NCBI RefSeq assembly: GCF_003634825.1
Contig: NZ_RBXD01000001.1
Location: 1,386,501-1,450,500 of the forward strand
Direction of reading: 5' to 3'
Length of the DNA: 64,000 nt
Source: Flavobacterium sp. 123
Lineage (GTDB): Bacteria > Bacteroidota > Bacteroidia > Flavobacteriales > Flavobacteriaceae
Made by a program: the position numbers and the translations under genes. Below, piece after piece: positions 26,621 through 35,265 of this stretch (positions are counted from its first letter, which is position 1; every line of letters begins with the position of its first letter). The notes under the pieces were generated by a model. The model worked only from the letters and a program-made list of their open reading frames with translations. It was not told where the DNA came from and made no database searches.

Positions 26621-27652
26621 ATGGAATTAGACGAAAAAAAATATTTATACCTGCTGTTTATACTACCCATTGTAGTGTTGTTTTTTCTATACAATTTATA
26701 TTGGAAAAGAAAAAAACAACGTGAATTTGGAGATTTAGATTTGGTTAAAAAACTAAGCCCAGAAAGCTCTTTTTTTAAACCAATTTTGAAATTAGGAGTA
26801 TTGCTTTTGGCATTGACAGGATTGATTTTAGGATTAGTAAATCCAAAAATTGGAACTAAAATGGAAACTGTAAAACGAGAAGGAATTGATATCGTTTTTG
26901 CCATTGACGTTTCTAAAAGTATGCTTGCCGAAGATGTCGCGCCAAATCGTTTAGAGAAGAGCAAACAAATTGTTTCTCAAATCATAAATCAATTAGGAAG
27001 TGACAGAATAGGAATTGTTGCTTATGCTGGAAATTCCTTTCCGGTTTTGCCTATTACAACGGATTATAGCGTTGCTAAAATGTTTTTGCAAAGTATGAAT
27101 ACGGATATGGTTTCGTCAGTGGGAACATCATTAGACGAAGCAATCAAGCTTTCAGCAACGTATTTTGACGATAAAAAAACGAGTAAGTTATTGATTATGA
27201 TTTCTGATGGAGAAGATCATTCAGAAGGTGCAGAAGCCGCCGCTGAAGAAGCTAATAAGTTAGGAATTAAAATTATCACTATTGGAGTTGGAACTGAAAA
27301 AGGAGGAATGATTCCGTTGAAACAGAATGGAGTTGTTCAAGGTTTCAAAAGAGATAGTAATAATGAAATTGTTATTACGAAACGGAATCAAGAGAGTCTG
27401 ATCGCAATTGCAAAAGCTACAAAAGGGGGATATGTAAAAGGTACAAATACTAAAGATGTTGTTGAGTATGTAAAAAATGCATTGAATAATATTGAGAAAA
27501 CAGAATTTGAAGCAACGCAAATGGCCGATTTTCAATCCCAATTTCAATGGTTTTTAGGCATTGCTTTTATATTATTAGTGTTAGATGTTTTCCTTTTGGA
27601 AAGAAAAACAAAATGGGTTCGAAAGTTGAATTTATTTAACGATAAAGAATAG
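26621..27652 (+). CDS. batB: BatB, VWA-domain membrane protein
   Basis: A 343-residue paralogue of BatA. Transmembrane helices lie at about 9-26, 57-74 and 310-330. The VWA metal site is Asp96, Ser98, Ser100 in AIDVSKSML, with ISDGEDHSEG near 188-197 as the later acidic site. The domain is larger in loops than in BatA (text such as GVVQGFKRDSNNEIVITKR near 240-258). BatA and BatB probably interact through their VWA domains. It sits directly before the TPR protein BatC, the usual order in this operon. Confidence 0.9.
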   Translation: MELDEKKYLYLLFILPIVVLFFLYNLYWKRKKQREFGDLDLVKKLSPESSFFKPILKLGVLLLALTGLILGLVNPKIGTKMETVKREGIDIVFAIDVSKSMLAEDVAPNRLEKSKQIVSQIINQLGSDRIGIVAYAGNSFPVLPITTDYSVAKMFLQSMNTDMVSSVGTSLDEAIKLSATYFDDKKTSKLLIMISDGEDHSEGAEAAAEEANKLGIKIITIGVGTEKGGMIPLKQNGVVQGFKRDSNNEIVITKRNQESLIAIAKATKGGYVKGTNTKDVVEYVKNALNNIEKTEFEATQMADFQSQFQWFLGIAFILLVLDVFLLERKTKWVRKLNLFNDKE

Positions 27653-27703
27653 TTATTTCCTGGAGGATTGAAATCTTCTGGGGATATAAATTAAAAAATT
27701 ATA

Positions 27704-28468
27704 ATGAAAAAATTATTTCTATATGTTTTATTAGCCGTTTCTTTAGCCATTTCGGCTCAAGAAAAAGATGCTTCATTGCCAAAAGCTAATGAGGATTTTA
27801 GCTCAAAAAACTATGCCGATGCCGAAGCTAATTATAGAATTTCACAGTCAAAGTTTCCAAACAGAACGGTAGCTCCTTATAATCTAGGTAACGCTATTTA
27901 CAGACAAAATCAATTTTCAGAGTCAAAGTTCGCTTACGCAAAAGCATTGAAAAATATAAAATCAAGATCTCAAAAACATAAAGCCTTGCATAATTTGGGA
28001 AATGTTTTTATGAACGAGAAAGATTATACACAAGCTGTAGAAGCTTATAAAGATGCTTTGCGTAATGATCCAACAGATGAAGAAACAAGGTATAATTATG
28101 CTTTGGCTAAAAAAATGCTAAAAGAAAATCCGCCTAAAGACGATAAAAATAAAGATAAAAACAAGGATAAGAATAAAGATAAAAAGGACGACAAGAAAGA
28201 CGGCGATAAAGACAAGAATAAAGATAAAGGCGACAAAGACAAAGATAAAAACGACGATAAAGGAGATAAAGATAAGTCGGATAAAAATGGTAAGAACGAT
28301 GATAAATCAAATCAAGATGGGAAGCCAAAACCAAATCCTGGAGGAATTTCTCAAGATCGATTACAAAATTTATTAGACGCCGTAAACAATGAAGAAAAGA
28401 AAGTGCAGAATAAAGTAAATGCACAAAAAATGAAAGGGAAACCAGCCAGAACAGAGAAAGACTGGTAA
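27704..28468 (+). CDS. batC: BatC, TPR protein with a Lys/Asp-rich tract
   Basis: A 254-residue exported protein (signal peptide to about AISA, residue 18) with tetratricopeptide repeats at about 20-140, for example AVEAYKDALRNDPTDEETRYNYA. Residues 145-207 are a low-complexity tract built almost only from Lys, Asp, Asn and Gly (units such as KDKNKDKN), encoded by near-repeating gataaa/gacaaa codons at 28136-28324. The C-terminal 45 residues (ISQDRLQNLLDAVNNEEKKVQ) form a conserved helix found in other BatC proteins. TPRs point to a scaffold for the VWA proteins. The tract is probably a flexible linker whose length may vary between strains. Confidence 0.9.
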   Translation: MKKLFLYVLLAVSLAISAQEKDASLPKANEDFSSKNYADAEANYRISQSKFPNRTVAPYNLGNAIYRQNQFSESKFAYAKALKNIKSRSQKHKALHNLGNVFMNEKDYTQAVEAYKDALRNDPTDEETRYNYALAKKMLKENPPKDDKNKDKNKDKNKDKKDDKKDGDKDKNKDKGDKDKDKNDDKGDKDKSDKNGKNDDKSNQDGKPKPNPGGISQDRLQNLLDAVNNEEKKVQNKVNAQKMKGKPARTEKDW

Positions 28469-28472
28469 TAGA

Positions 28473-28502
28473 ATTTGAAATTTATACAAGATAATTTCAA
28501 AT
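28473..28502. repeat. Perfect 10-bp inverted repeat between batC and batD
   Basis: ATTTGAAATT (28473-28482) and AATTTCAAAT (28493-28502) with a 10-nt spacer. No T-run follows on the plus strand, so it is not a clear terminator; it may affect mRNA stability within the operon. Confidence 0.5.
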
Positions 28503-28535
28503 GGTAAAACAATAAAAAACAGATTAAAACAGGTA

Positions 28536-30293
28536 ATGAAAAGATATTTAATCCTATTACTATTAAGTTTTCAGGGACTTTGGGCTCAAGTACAATTTGA
28601 GGCGAAAGTAAGCAAAACTACGCTTGGACTAAACGAGAGATTGCGTATTGATTTTGTTATGAATGTTGATGGAGATAATTTTGTACAGCCTTCTTTTGAA
28701 GGGTTCAGAATTATTGCAGGACCAAGTCAGCAAGTGAGTCAATCATGGATAAATGGGAAAAGTTCTTTTGAAAAAATTTATTCTTATTTTTTGTTGCCAA
28801 ACCAAAAAGGAACTTTGGTTATTAGATCGGCAGCAATTGAATTTAATGGACAAATTTATAAAACAGCACCAATAAAAATCAATGTTACTGCGGCAATTCA
28901 GCAGCCATATGACCCGAACGATCCTAATGCGCCTCAAATATCTGCGGATGATAATATTTATCTGGTTGCTGATATTTCAAAGACGAATCCATACATCAAC
29001 GAACCGATAACGGTAGTTTATAAATTGTATTTTAGTTACAACATTGGAATTACAAATTGGAGAGAGCTCAATAAACCAAAATACAATGATTTTTGGAGTC
29101 AGAACATAGATATTAAGCAATTAGTTGCGGAAGAAGGAATGTTTAGGGGGCAAAAATACCGTTATGTAGTATTAAGAAAAACGGTTTTATATCCTCAAAA
29201 ATCAGGTAAATTATCTATTGAACCTTTGGCGTTAGATATTGATGTTCAATTGCCAACAAACCGAAGAGATGTTTTTGGTAGGGTTGTAGTAACTGAAGGA
29301 AACAAAAGAGTCTCGGCAGGAACTAAAACAATAGCAGTTAAAGCACTTCCAGAGGCTGGGAAACCAGCAGATTTTTCGGGTGCAGTAGGGAATTTTGATT
29401 TCAAAGTAACTCCGACTAAAACTAATTTGAAAAACGGTGAAAGTTTAGATCTAGTTGTTAGTGTGACGGGAAAAGGGAATATGAAATTGTTTAATTTGCC
29501 AAAACCAGTAGTTCCAAATGCCTTGGAAATGTATGATCCGGTGCATAATGAACAAGTTAATACTGGATTGTCTGGAATGACTGGAAAAATATCGGATAGT
29601 TATACGATTATCCCACAATACAAAGGGAAATATCCAGTTAAACCGATGCAGTTTTCGTATTTTGATTTGGGTTCAGGAACATACAAAACAATTAGTTCTC
29701 CTGAAATAATGATCAATGTACTTGATGGACCTTCGGCAGCTGACACCACAAATGTTGTGGCAAGTGGAGCTAAAAATAAAATTTTGCCAACAGAACAATT
29801 CAAATATATAAAGTTGAAAAGTACGCTTTTGGCAATGCAAAAAGACGATTTTTTAGGTTCTAATTTGTTTTATGGATTACTGCTTTTTCCATTCTTAATG
29901 CTGCCTTTAATCGTGGTGTTCAAAAAGAAAAAAGAATCTTTTGATAGCGATGTTACTGGAAACAGAATTAGAATGAACAATAAATTGGCTAAAAAATATT
30001 TGTCAGAAGCCAAAAAACAAATCAACAACAAAGAACCGTTTTATGTGGCTTTAGAAAAAGCAATGCATAACTTCTTGAAGGCTAAATTACATATTGAAAC
30101 CTCAGAAATGAGTAAAGATAATATTCAAGAACTCTTGTTGTCTAGAAACGCAAATCCAGCAGCAGTAAATGATTTTATTGCATTAACTGAAAACTGTGAA
30201 TTTGCCAGATACGCACCAGCATCAAGCACCTCTATTCAGCAGGATTTTGACAAAGCGGTATTGATTATCTCTGAATTAGAGAAACAGATATAA
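28536..30293 (+). CDS. batD: BatD, large periplasmic membrane-anchored protein
   Basis: A 585-residue protein with a signal peptide (cleavage after LWA near 17), a long beta-rich periplasmic region of several immunoglobulin-like units (for example ISKTNPYINEPITVVYKLYF near 149-168 and KVTPTKTNLKNGESLDLVVSVTG near 289-311), one transmembrane helix near 445-465, and a cytoplasmic C-terminal helical domain. The YPQKSGKLSIEPLALDIDVQ text is a BatD family hallmark. BatD is the large extracytoplasmic partner of BatA/B. It lies between batC and batE. Confidence 0.92.
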   Translation: MKRYLILLLLSFQGLWAQVQFEAKVSKTTLGLNERLRIDFVMNVDGDNFVQPSFEGFRIIAGPSQQVSQSWINGKSSFEKIYSYFLLPNQKGTLVIRSAAIEFNGQIYKTAPIKINVTAAIQQPYDPNDPNAPQISADDNIYLVADISKTNPYINEPITVVYKLYFSYNIGITNWRELNKPKYNDFWSQNIDIKQLVAEEGMFRGQKYRYVVLRKTVLYPQKSGKLSIEPLALDIDVQLPTNRRDVFGRVVVTEGNKRVSAGTKTIAVKALPEAGKPADFSGAVGNFDFKVTPTKTNLKNGESLDLVVSVTGKGNMKLFNLPKPVVPNALEMYDPVHNEQVNTGLSGMTGKISDSYTIIPQYKGKYPVKPMQFSYFDLGSGTYKTISSPEIMINVLDGPSAADTTNVVASGAKNKILPTEQFKYIKLKSTLLAMQKDDFLGSNLFYGLLLFPFLMLPLIVVFKKKKESFDSDVTGNRIRMNNKLAKKYLSEAKKQINNKEPFYVALEKAMHNFLKAKLHIETSEMSKDNIQELLLSRNANPAAVNDFIALTENCEFARYAPASSTSIQQDFDKAVLIISELEKQI

Positions 30294-30350
30294 ATTATAA
30301 AATTGACACACGCTAAGCGAATGAGCAAAGCAATTGATCATTAAAACAAA

Positions 30351-31094
30351 ATGAAAAACATAGTTTATTTAGTAGTATTAATCACTCAGGTATTCTTTGC
30401 TCAAACGGGCTTTGAAGAAGGGAATAAATGGTATCAAAAAGGAGATTATAAGCAAGCAATTCAATCGTATGAAAGCGTTTTGAAAACCAATAAACATTCG
30501 GCTGAATTGTATTTCAATTTAGGAAATTGCTATTATAAACTTAATAAAGTAGCGCCATCCATTTATAATTACGAAAAAGCTTTAGTGCTTGAACCAAACG
30601 ATAAAGAGACAATAAACAACTTGAAGTTTGCTCAAAAATTAACTATTGATGAGGTTAAAGAAGTCCAAAAAGTAGGTTTTGCAAAACTCCTTAGAGATTT
30701 CACCGCTATATACCATTACAATACTTGGGCGTGGATTGCGGTTGTGTTATCTATGGTATTTTTGTTGTTTTTTATAGGATATTATTTTTCGCATTTAGCA
30801 CTCTTAAAAAGAATTTTTTTCTTCGGAATGTTTGTTTTAATCTCGTTGATTTCAATAAGTATTTCGTCAGCTGTTTTTGAAAAAAGCCATTATGAAAACG
30901 AAAGACCAGCCATTGTTTTTGCTGAAATGGCAGAAGTAAAAGCAGAACCTCAAAAGGCAGCTTCGGCTATTTTTATCCTTCACGAAGGAACTAAAGTTTA
31001 TGTGCAACAATCGTTAACAAAATGGAAAAAAATTCAATTGACAGATGGAACGGACGGTTGGATTGAAAGCAATACTATTAAAGAAGTTAAATAA
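30351..31094 (+). CDS. batE: BatE, TPR and SH3-like membrane protein
   Basis: A 247-residue protein with a signal peptide (cleavage after FFA near 17), two to three TPR units at 20-95 (GFEEGNKWYQKGDYKQAIQSYESVL; SAELYFNLGNCYYKLNKVAPSIYNYEKALVLEPN), two transmembrane helices at about 123-146 and 150-172, and a C-terminal SH3-like domain at 185-247 (VFAEMAEVKAEP...LHEGTKVYVQQSLTKWKKIQL...GWI). This is the last gene of the Bat operon. It converges on cvpA with a single base between the two stop codons, and no terminator hairpin is visible. Confidence 0.9.
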   Translation: MKNIVYLVVLITQVFFAQTGFEEGNKWYQKGDYKQAIQSYESVLKTNKHSAELYFNLGNCYYKLNKVAPSIYNYEKALVLEPNDKETINNLKFAQKLTIDEVKEVQKVGFAKLLRDFTAIYHYNTWAWIAVVLSMVFLLFFIGYYFSHLALLKRIFFFGMFVLISLISISISSAVFEKSHYENERPAIVFAEMAEVKAEPQKAASAIFILHEGTKVYVQQSLTKWKKIQLTDGTDGWIESNTIKEVK

Positions 31095-31095
31095 T

Positions 31096-31599
31096 TTATT
31101 TTTTCTTTATGTTATCGTACCATTTTTCTATCGAAGGAAAAAGAAAACCAGCTGTTTTTTGGATAGGATTATAAAATATCGATTTATCTAGTGTTTCTTT
31201 TTTAGCTAAAAAATGGTTGTAATTTATTTTTCCAAAAACATTAAAAACAATACCTAAAACCAAAACGGTTTTTAGCATTCGGAAAAAACCACCGCCAAGT
31301 TTATTTGGCAATCCTAGATAAGCAAAATCAGCTATTTTGGTTAGAAATTTTCCTAAAAATGAAATACCAACAACTACAACTACAAAAGTTAGTATAAAAG
31401 CAATTACTTGGATAGTATAAGGATTCCAATGTAAAAATCCAGATAAAATGCCTTTCATAAAAGACGAAAATTTCACGGCAAAATAAATTCCTGCTAATAG
31501 TGAAACTAAGGAAGCTAATTCAACAAAAAGTCCGTTTCTGATTCCTTTATAAATAGCGTATCCTAATAATCCTCCTAAAACAATATCCAAAAAACTCAT
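31096..31599 (-). CDS. CvpA family membrane protein
   Basis: A 167-residue membrane protein starting at the ATG at 31599 (MSFLDIVLGGLLGYAIYKG). The frame continues 20 residues upstream, but that text overlaps the promoter element. Four hydrophobic segments are seen at about 5-22, 27-45, 62-83 and 100-120, matching the CvpA family (ELASLVSLLAGIYFAVKFS is characteristic). Family members are needed for colicin V production in E. coli and for resistance to bile or detergents in others; the precise activity is unknown. Confidence 0.85.
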   Translation of the reverse strand: MSFLDIVLGGLLGYAIYKGIRNGLFVELASLVSLLAGIYFAVKFSSFMKGILSGFLHWNPYTIQVIAFILTFVVVVVGISFLGKFLTKIADFAYLGLPNKLGGGFFRMLKTVLVLGIVFNVFGKINYNHFLAKKETLDKSIFYNPIQKTAGFLFPSIEKWYDNIKKK

Positions 31600-31624
31600 A
31601 CTAATTAATTTAAAAATAAAAGTG

Positions 31625-31632
31625 CAAATATA
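31625..31632 (-). promoter_or_regulatory. -7 promoter element for cvpA
   Basis: The minus strand reads TATATTTG, a perfect TAnnTTTG match 25 bases before the start at 31599. It is back to back with the element at 31672. Confidence 0.65.
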
Positions 31633-31671
31633 AAAGAATTGTTCGGTATCAATTGCCAATTTTCAAGTTCT

Positions 31672-31679
31672 TATCTTTG
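31672..31679 (+). promoter_or_regulatory. -7 promoter element for the small conserved gene
   Basis: TATCTTTG is a perfect TAnnTTTG match, 42 bases before the ATG at 31722. A TTG at 31653-31655 lies 16 bases upstream, near the -33 spacing. Confidence 0.65.
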
Positions 31680-31721
31680 CTAAAATTATTTCGGTTTTAA
31701 ATCGCAATCAAAAAAATAAAT

Positions 31722-32078
31722 ATGTCTAGAGACACACAACTAAAAGAACGCTGGGAACAGCTTGTAAATATACTTTCCAATCAATTTTCGCAAGGAGAAG
31801 ATTTAGATTTAGATGCCATCATTTATTTAATTGGCGTTCAGGAATTAGGAAAAGTGCATCGCGAATATAAAAAAGACGAAAAATTGAACTTAATGCACAT
31901 CGCCATTTGTAGATTGCTTGAGCCATACGGATTCTATGAATTCGAATTTTTTGACGAAGAAGGCTGGCCACATTATAAAGTAAAAGAGGAATTACCGCCT
32001 TTAAAGGCAGGAGAACAATCGGTTTTGATGAAAGAAGCCATCGTGAATTATTTCCTGGAAAGAGAACTTATAGATTAG
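31722..32078 (+). CDS. Conserved hypothetical protein (Bacteroidota)
   Basis: A 118-residue soluble protein without signal or transmembrane segment, rich in Glu and Lys. Recognisable blocks are DLDAIIYLIGVQELGK near 26-41 and EPYGFYEFEFFDEEGWPHYK near 70-89. The text is typical of a conserved Bacteroidota family of unknown function; I cannot assign an activity. It stands just before pheS with its own promoter element. Confidence 0.75.
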   Translation: MSRDTQLKERWEQLVNILSNQFSQGEDLDLDAIIYLIGVQELGKVHREYKKDEKLNLMHIAICRLLEPYGFYEFEFFDEEGWPHYKVKEELPPLKAGEQSVLMKEAIVNYFLERELID

Positions 32079-32131
32079 GATTTAAAAAGCGGTTCTTTCT
32101 CTAAACAAAATAATCTCACAATAGAGCACGG

Positions 32132-32166
32132 AAACTTTAAACTTTAAACCCTAAACTTGAAACAAA
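32132..32166. repeat. Heptamer array upstream of pheS
   Basis: Five consecutive 7-mers beginning AAAC: AAACTTT, AAACTTT, AAACCCT, AAACTTG, AAACAAA. It ends 6 bases before the pheS -7 element. Confidence 0.75.
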
Positions 32167-32171
32167 TTTTG

Positions 32172-32179
32172 TAATTTTG
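32172..32179 (+). promoter_or_regulatory. -7 promoter element for pheS
   Basis: TAATTTTG is a perfect TAnnTTTG match, 16 bases before the ATG at 32196. It directly follows the heptamer array. Confidence 0.65.
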
Positions 32180-32195
32180 CACTCTCAATTATTGG

Positions 32196-33221
32196 ATGAA
32201 AATGATAGATAAGATAAAAGAATATATTGGCGAAGCACAAAGTTTCACTACTCAAAACGCTACAGAACTAGAAGCATTTAGAATTAAATTTCTAGGTAGC
32301 AAAGGACTTTTAAAAGAGCTTTTTGCTGAATTTAAAAATGTTCCAAACGAGCAAAAAAAAGAATTTGGTCAAGTAATCAATTTGCTTAAAACTTCAGCTG
32401 AAGATAAAGTAAAATCAATACAAGAAGCTTTAGAAAGTAAAGAAGAAAGTAAAGGATTTTATGGTGATTTGACACGGTCTTCAGAGCCAATAACCATAGG
32501 TTCGCGTCATCCAATTTCATTGGTTAAAAACCAAATTATAGATATCTTTTCAAACATTGGTTTCAATGTTTCTGAAGGTCCAGAAATTGAGGACGATTGG
32601 CATAATTTCACTGCATTAAACCTGCCAGAATACCATCCGGCACGTGATATGCAAGATACTTTTTTTATTCAGACAAATCCTGATATTTTATTGCGTACAC
32701 ACACCTCATCCGTGCAAGTGCGTTATATGGAAAACAACAAACCGCCCATCAGAACCATTTCTCCAGGACGTGTTTTCCGTAATGAAGCCGTTTCATCTCG
32801 CTCACATTGTATCTTTCATCAAGTGGAAGGATTGTATGTTGACAAAGATGTTTCTTTTGCTGATTTGAAACAAACACTATTGTATTTTACGAAAGAAATG
32901 TTCGGGAAATCAAAAATCCGTTTGCGTCCCTCTTATTTTCCATTTACAGAACCAAGTGCCGAAATTGACATTTATTGGGGATTGAAAACCGAAACCGATT
33001 ACCGTATTACCAAAGGAACGGGTTGGTTAGAAATAGGTGGATGCGGAATGGTAGATCCTAATGTATTGAAAAACTGCGGTATCAACCCAGAAGAATTCAA
33101 TGGTTTCGCGTTCGGAATGGGAGTAGAACGTATCGCAATGTTGCTATATCAAATTGGAGATATTCGTATGTTTTACGAAAATGATGTTCGTTTCTTAGAG
33201 CAATTCAAATCAATAATATAG
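32196..33221 (+). CDS. pheS: Phenylalanine-tRNA ligase, alpha subunit
   Basis: A 341-residue class II aminoacyl-tRNA synthetase subunit that pairs with PheT. The N-terminal coiled-coil region is at 1-90. The class II motifs are present: motif 2 with GRVFRNEAVSSRSHCIFHQVEG near 191-212 and motif 3 FGMGVERIAMLLY near 307-319; the conserved GGCGMVDPNVL is near 278-288. The start at 32196 (MKMIDKIKEY) could also be the ATG six bases later. pheT is not adjacent, as is common in this phylum. Confidence 0.98.
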   Translation: MKMIDKIKEYIGEAQSFTTQNATELEAFRIKFLGSKGLLKELFAEFKNVPNEQKKEFGQVINLLKTSAEDKVKSIQEALESKEESKGFYGDLTRSSEPITIGSRHPISLVKNQIIDIFSNIGFNVSEGPEIEDDWHNFTALNLPEYHPARDMQDTFFIQTNPDILLRTHTSSVQVRYMENNKPPIRTISPGRVFRNEAVSSRSHCIFHQVEGLYVDKDVSFADLKQTLLYFTKEMFGKSKIRLRPSYFPFTEPSAEIDIYWGLKTETDYRITKGTGWLEIGGCGMVDPNVLKNCGINPEEFNGFAFGMGVERIAMLLYQIGDIRMFYENDVRFLEQFKSII

Positions 33222-33224
33222 TCA

Positions 33225-33290
33225 AAAGTTATAAAGTCTTAAAGTCGAAAGAAATACCTGTTTTAGATTTTCGCTCGACTTTAAGACTTT
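33225..33290. repeat. Octamer array and inverted partner downstream of pheS
   Basis: AAAGT recurs at 33225, 33233, 33241 and AAAG at 33248 (period 7-8). A reverse-complement copy of the same text follows: arms 33233-33247 and 33276-33290 are perfect 15-bp reverse complements with a 28-nt spacer. A T-run follows at 33294-33298, so it may double as a weak terminator. Confidence 0.7.
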
Positions 33291-33316
33291 AAGATTTTTG
33301 ATATTACGACTAACTT

Positions 33317-33724
33317 ATGAAAAAAGATATTGTCATCCCCGAAGTAAAAAACGTATTCCTTGCAGCCGTTCAGGAATGGAGCGATGATTTCATGGAAAAA
33401 GTTTGGTACGCTTATCTAGTAAACGACAGTGATTTTAAGCTAGATGGAGTAATGGTGGTTTCAAAAGCTTTTGGAACAATTGATGGCGAAATGAAAAAAA
33501 CATCTCTTTTGCGTCATGCTTTTGTTGAAGTTCCCGCTGTTTCAGTAGTGAAAATCGAAATGATTGAAAAAAGTGTTTTGGCATTAAATAATGAATTCAT
33601 GGTCACTTTCTTCATCGGAGATACGTTGTACGACAAGAAATTCATTTTTAAGGCAGATTCCATCAACGAAAATAATGTTGAAGAAGTACCTATTTTATTT
33701 GTAGACGGGGTTATTGTAACGTAA
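33317..33724 (+). CDS. Conserved hypothetical protein
   Basis: A 135-residue soluble protein with no signal or helix in the membrane. It is mainly beta-sheet by composition and contains EWSDDFMEKVWYAYLVNDSDFKLDGVMVVSKAFG near 19-52 and LRHAFVEVPAVSVVKIEMIE near 66-85. I do not recognise the family with certainty. It follows pheS on the same strand and converges on a small membrane protein gene. Confidence 0.75.
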   Translation: MKKDIVIPEVKNVFLAAVQEWSDDFMEKVWYAYLVNDSDFKLDGVMVVSKAFGTIDGEMKKTSLLRHAFVEVPAVSVVKIEMIEKSVLALNNEFMVTFFIGDTLYDKKFIFKADSINENNVEEVPILFVDGVIVT

Positions 33725-33725
33725 T

Positions 33726-33944
33726 CTATTTAGTATTTTCTTTTTTATTTTTGGACTTCCAGGTGAAATACCCCAAAACAAAAATTCCTATAGCAATATA
33801 AGCTAGCGCACGAAAATAAAACTCGGGTTTTGATATTTGTTCCGCAAAGGGCACTTGTTTTATATCAAACAAAATCATAAAAACGGTCATAAATACACCC
33901 CAAGTTCCACCGTTTTTAATTTGGTATTTCCATCTTTCGCTCAT
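33726..33944 (-). CDS. Small two-helix membrane protein
   Basis: A 72-residue protein with two hydrophobic segments, about 14-30 (WGVFMTVFMILFDI) and 44-62 (FRALAYIAIGIFVLGYFTW), and a basic C-terminal tail (KSKNKKENTK). The family is unknown. It is 24 bases from gpsA on the same strand and is probably cotranscribed with it. Confidence 0.65.
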   Translation of the reverse strand: MSERWKYQIKNGGTWGVFMTVFMILFDIKQVPFAEQISKPEFYFRALAYIAIGIFVLGYFTWKSKNKKENTK

Positions 33945-33968
33945 ACTGTTTTTTTAACTATTTAGAAT

Positions 33969-34964
33969 CTAATCCAGCTGATCGGTTAGTTTTTTGAAAA
34001 CAGTTTTAGCATTTTTCCCTTCGTATAGAATGCTGTAAACAGCATCAATAATAGGTGTTTTAGCACCATAATCTTGATTTAATTTATAAGCGCTTTTGGT
34101 TGCATAATAGCCTTCAGCTACCATACTCATTTCCATCATGGCTGATTTTACGGTATACCCTTTACCAATCATGTTGCCAAACATTCTGTTTCTTGAAAAC
34201 ACGGAATATCCTGTTACTAATAAATCGCCTAAATAAGCCGAATCATTGATATTACGTTTCATTTTATGGACTTTTCGGATGAATTTTTTCATCTCCCGAA
34301 TACCATTACTCATAAGCACAGCCTGAAAGTTATCGCCATAACCTAGTCCGTGAGCCATTCCAGCTGCAATTGCATAAATATTTTTTAGCATTGCTGCGTA
34401 TTCAGTACCAATAATATCATCCGTAATTTTCGTTTTGATATAATTACTTGATAATTGTTTTGCTACAACAGCCGCTTTTTCAGGATCTCCACAAGCAATT
34501 GTTAGGTAGGATAAGCGTTCTAAAGCAACTTCTTCAGCATGGCAAGGACCAGTAATCACACCAATATTGTCGTATGGAATATCATATTTAAAATGAAAAT
34601 GTTCCCCAACAATTAAACTCGTTTCTGGGACAATTCCTTTGATTGCTGAAAATATAATTTTGTCTTTTAAGGGAACAGTTAATTTTTCTAATTCGGCATC
34701 CAAAAAAGCAGAAGGAATAGCAAAGATGACATAATCTGCACAAGCTATTGCTTCGTTTATATCATTAGTGAGTCTGAGTTTATTAGTGTCAAATTCTACT
34801 GAGCTAAGATAATTTGGATTGTGTTTGTAATTTTTAATATGTTCAACAGCAGCTTCATTACGCATATACCATGATATCTCAGGAAGATTTACACATAACA
34901 TTTTTGCTATAGCTGTAGCCCAACTTCCGCCACCAATTACTGCAAATTTTAAATTTTCGGCCAT
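33969..34964 (-). CDS. gpsA: NAD(P)-dependent glycerol-3-phosphate dehydrogenase
   Basis: A 331-residue enzyme that makes sn-glycerol 3-phosphate for phospholipid synthesis. The start is the ATG at 34964 (MAENLKFAVIGGGSW); an ATG 21 bases upstream is less likely. The Rossmann motif GGGSWATAIA is at about 11-20, the conserved ITGPCHAEEVA near 140-150, and the catalytic lysine in AAMLKNIYAIAAGMAHGLGYGDN near 190-212. Cytoplasmic. The motif set and length are normal. Confidence 0.96.
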   Translation of the reverse strand: MAENLKFAVIGGGSWATAIAKMLCVNLPEISWYMRNEAAVEHIKNYKHNPNYLSSVEFDTNKLRLTNDINEAIACADYVIFAIPSAFLDAELEKLTVPLKDKIIFSAIKGIVPETSLIVGEHFHFKYDIPYDNIGVITGPCHAEEVALERLSYLTIACGDPEKAAVVAKQLSSNYIKTKITDDIIGTEYAAMLKNIYAIAAGMAHGLGYGDNFQAVLMSNGIREMKKFIRKVHKMKRNINDSAYLGDLLVTGYSVFSRNRMFGNMIGKGYTVKSAMMEMSMVAEGYYATKSAYKLNQDYGAKTPIIDAVYSILYEGKNAKTVFKKLTDQLD

Positions 34965-35204
34965 TTTATTATTAAATTTAATCAAAAGTACTTAAAAATT
35001 CAGTAATAATGCAAATAAAATTAATTGTGGAAAAGCCTTTATTCACGAGGGTTTACAATTGAGATTGGGGTAAAACAGCGAACTATTTTCATTTTTTCAT
35101 TTTTCTATACAATAAAAGCTTTGGTTTAACGTTATAACCTATTATAAATTAAGTTTTTAAGAAAAAATGCAGGTTGAATTAGTTAGTTTTGTTTTAGTAT
35201 TTTG

Positions 35205-35247
35205 AAAAGGCGTTCCTAAATTATTTTATAAGAACGCCTTTTTTTAT
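35205..35247. terminator. Bidirectional terminator in the gpsA-yqhD gap
   Basis: The 301-base gap 34965-35265 holds the gpsA promoter region and this hairpin: AAAAGGCGTTC (35205-35215) and GAACGCCTTTT (35232-35242), a perfect 11-bp stem, followed by T-rich text on both strands. On the minus strand it serves the yqhD gene. No other feature seen in the gap. Confidence 0.85.
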
Positions 35248-35265
35248 TTATTCAGTTGAAATTTA

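Noticed and set aside
28134..28424. Minus-strand frame of 96 codons opposite batC
   Set aside because: It is the reverse reading of the Lys/Asp tract (Leu/Tyr/Arg repeats) and results from the repetitive codons.
23940..30293. Duplicated batD split by a frameshift
   Set aside because: The two BatD-like proteins differ in domain order and length, each with its own signal peptide, so they are separate genes.
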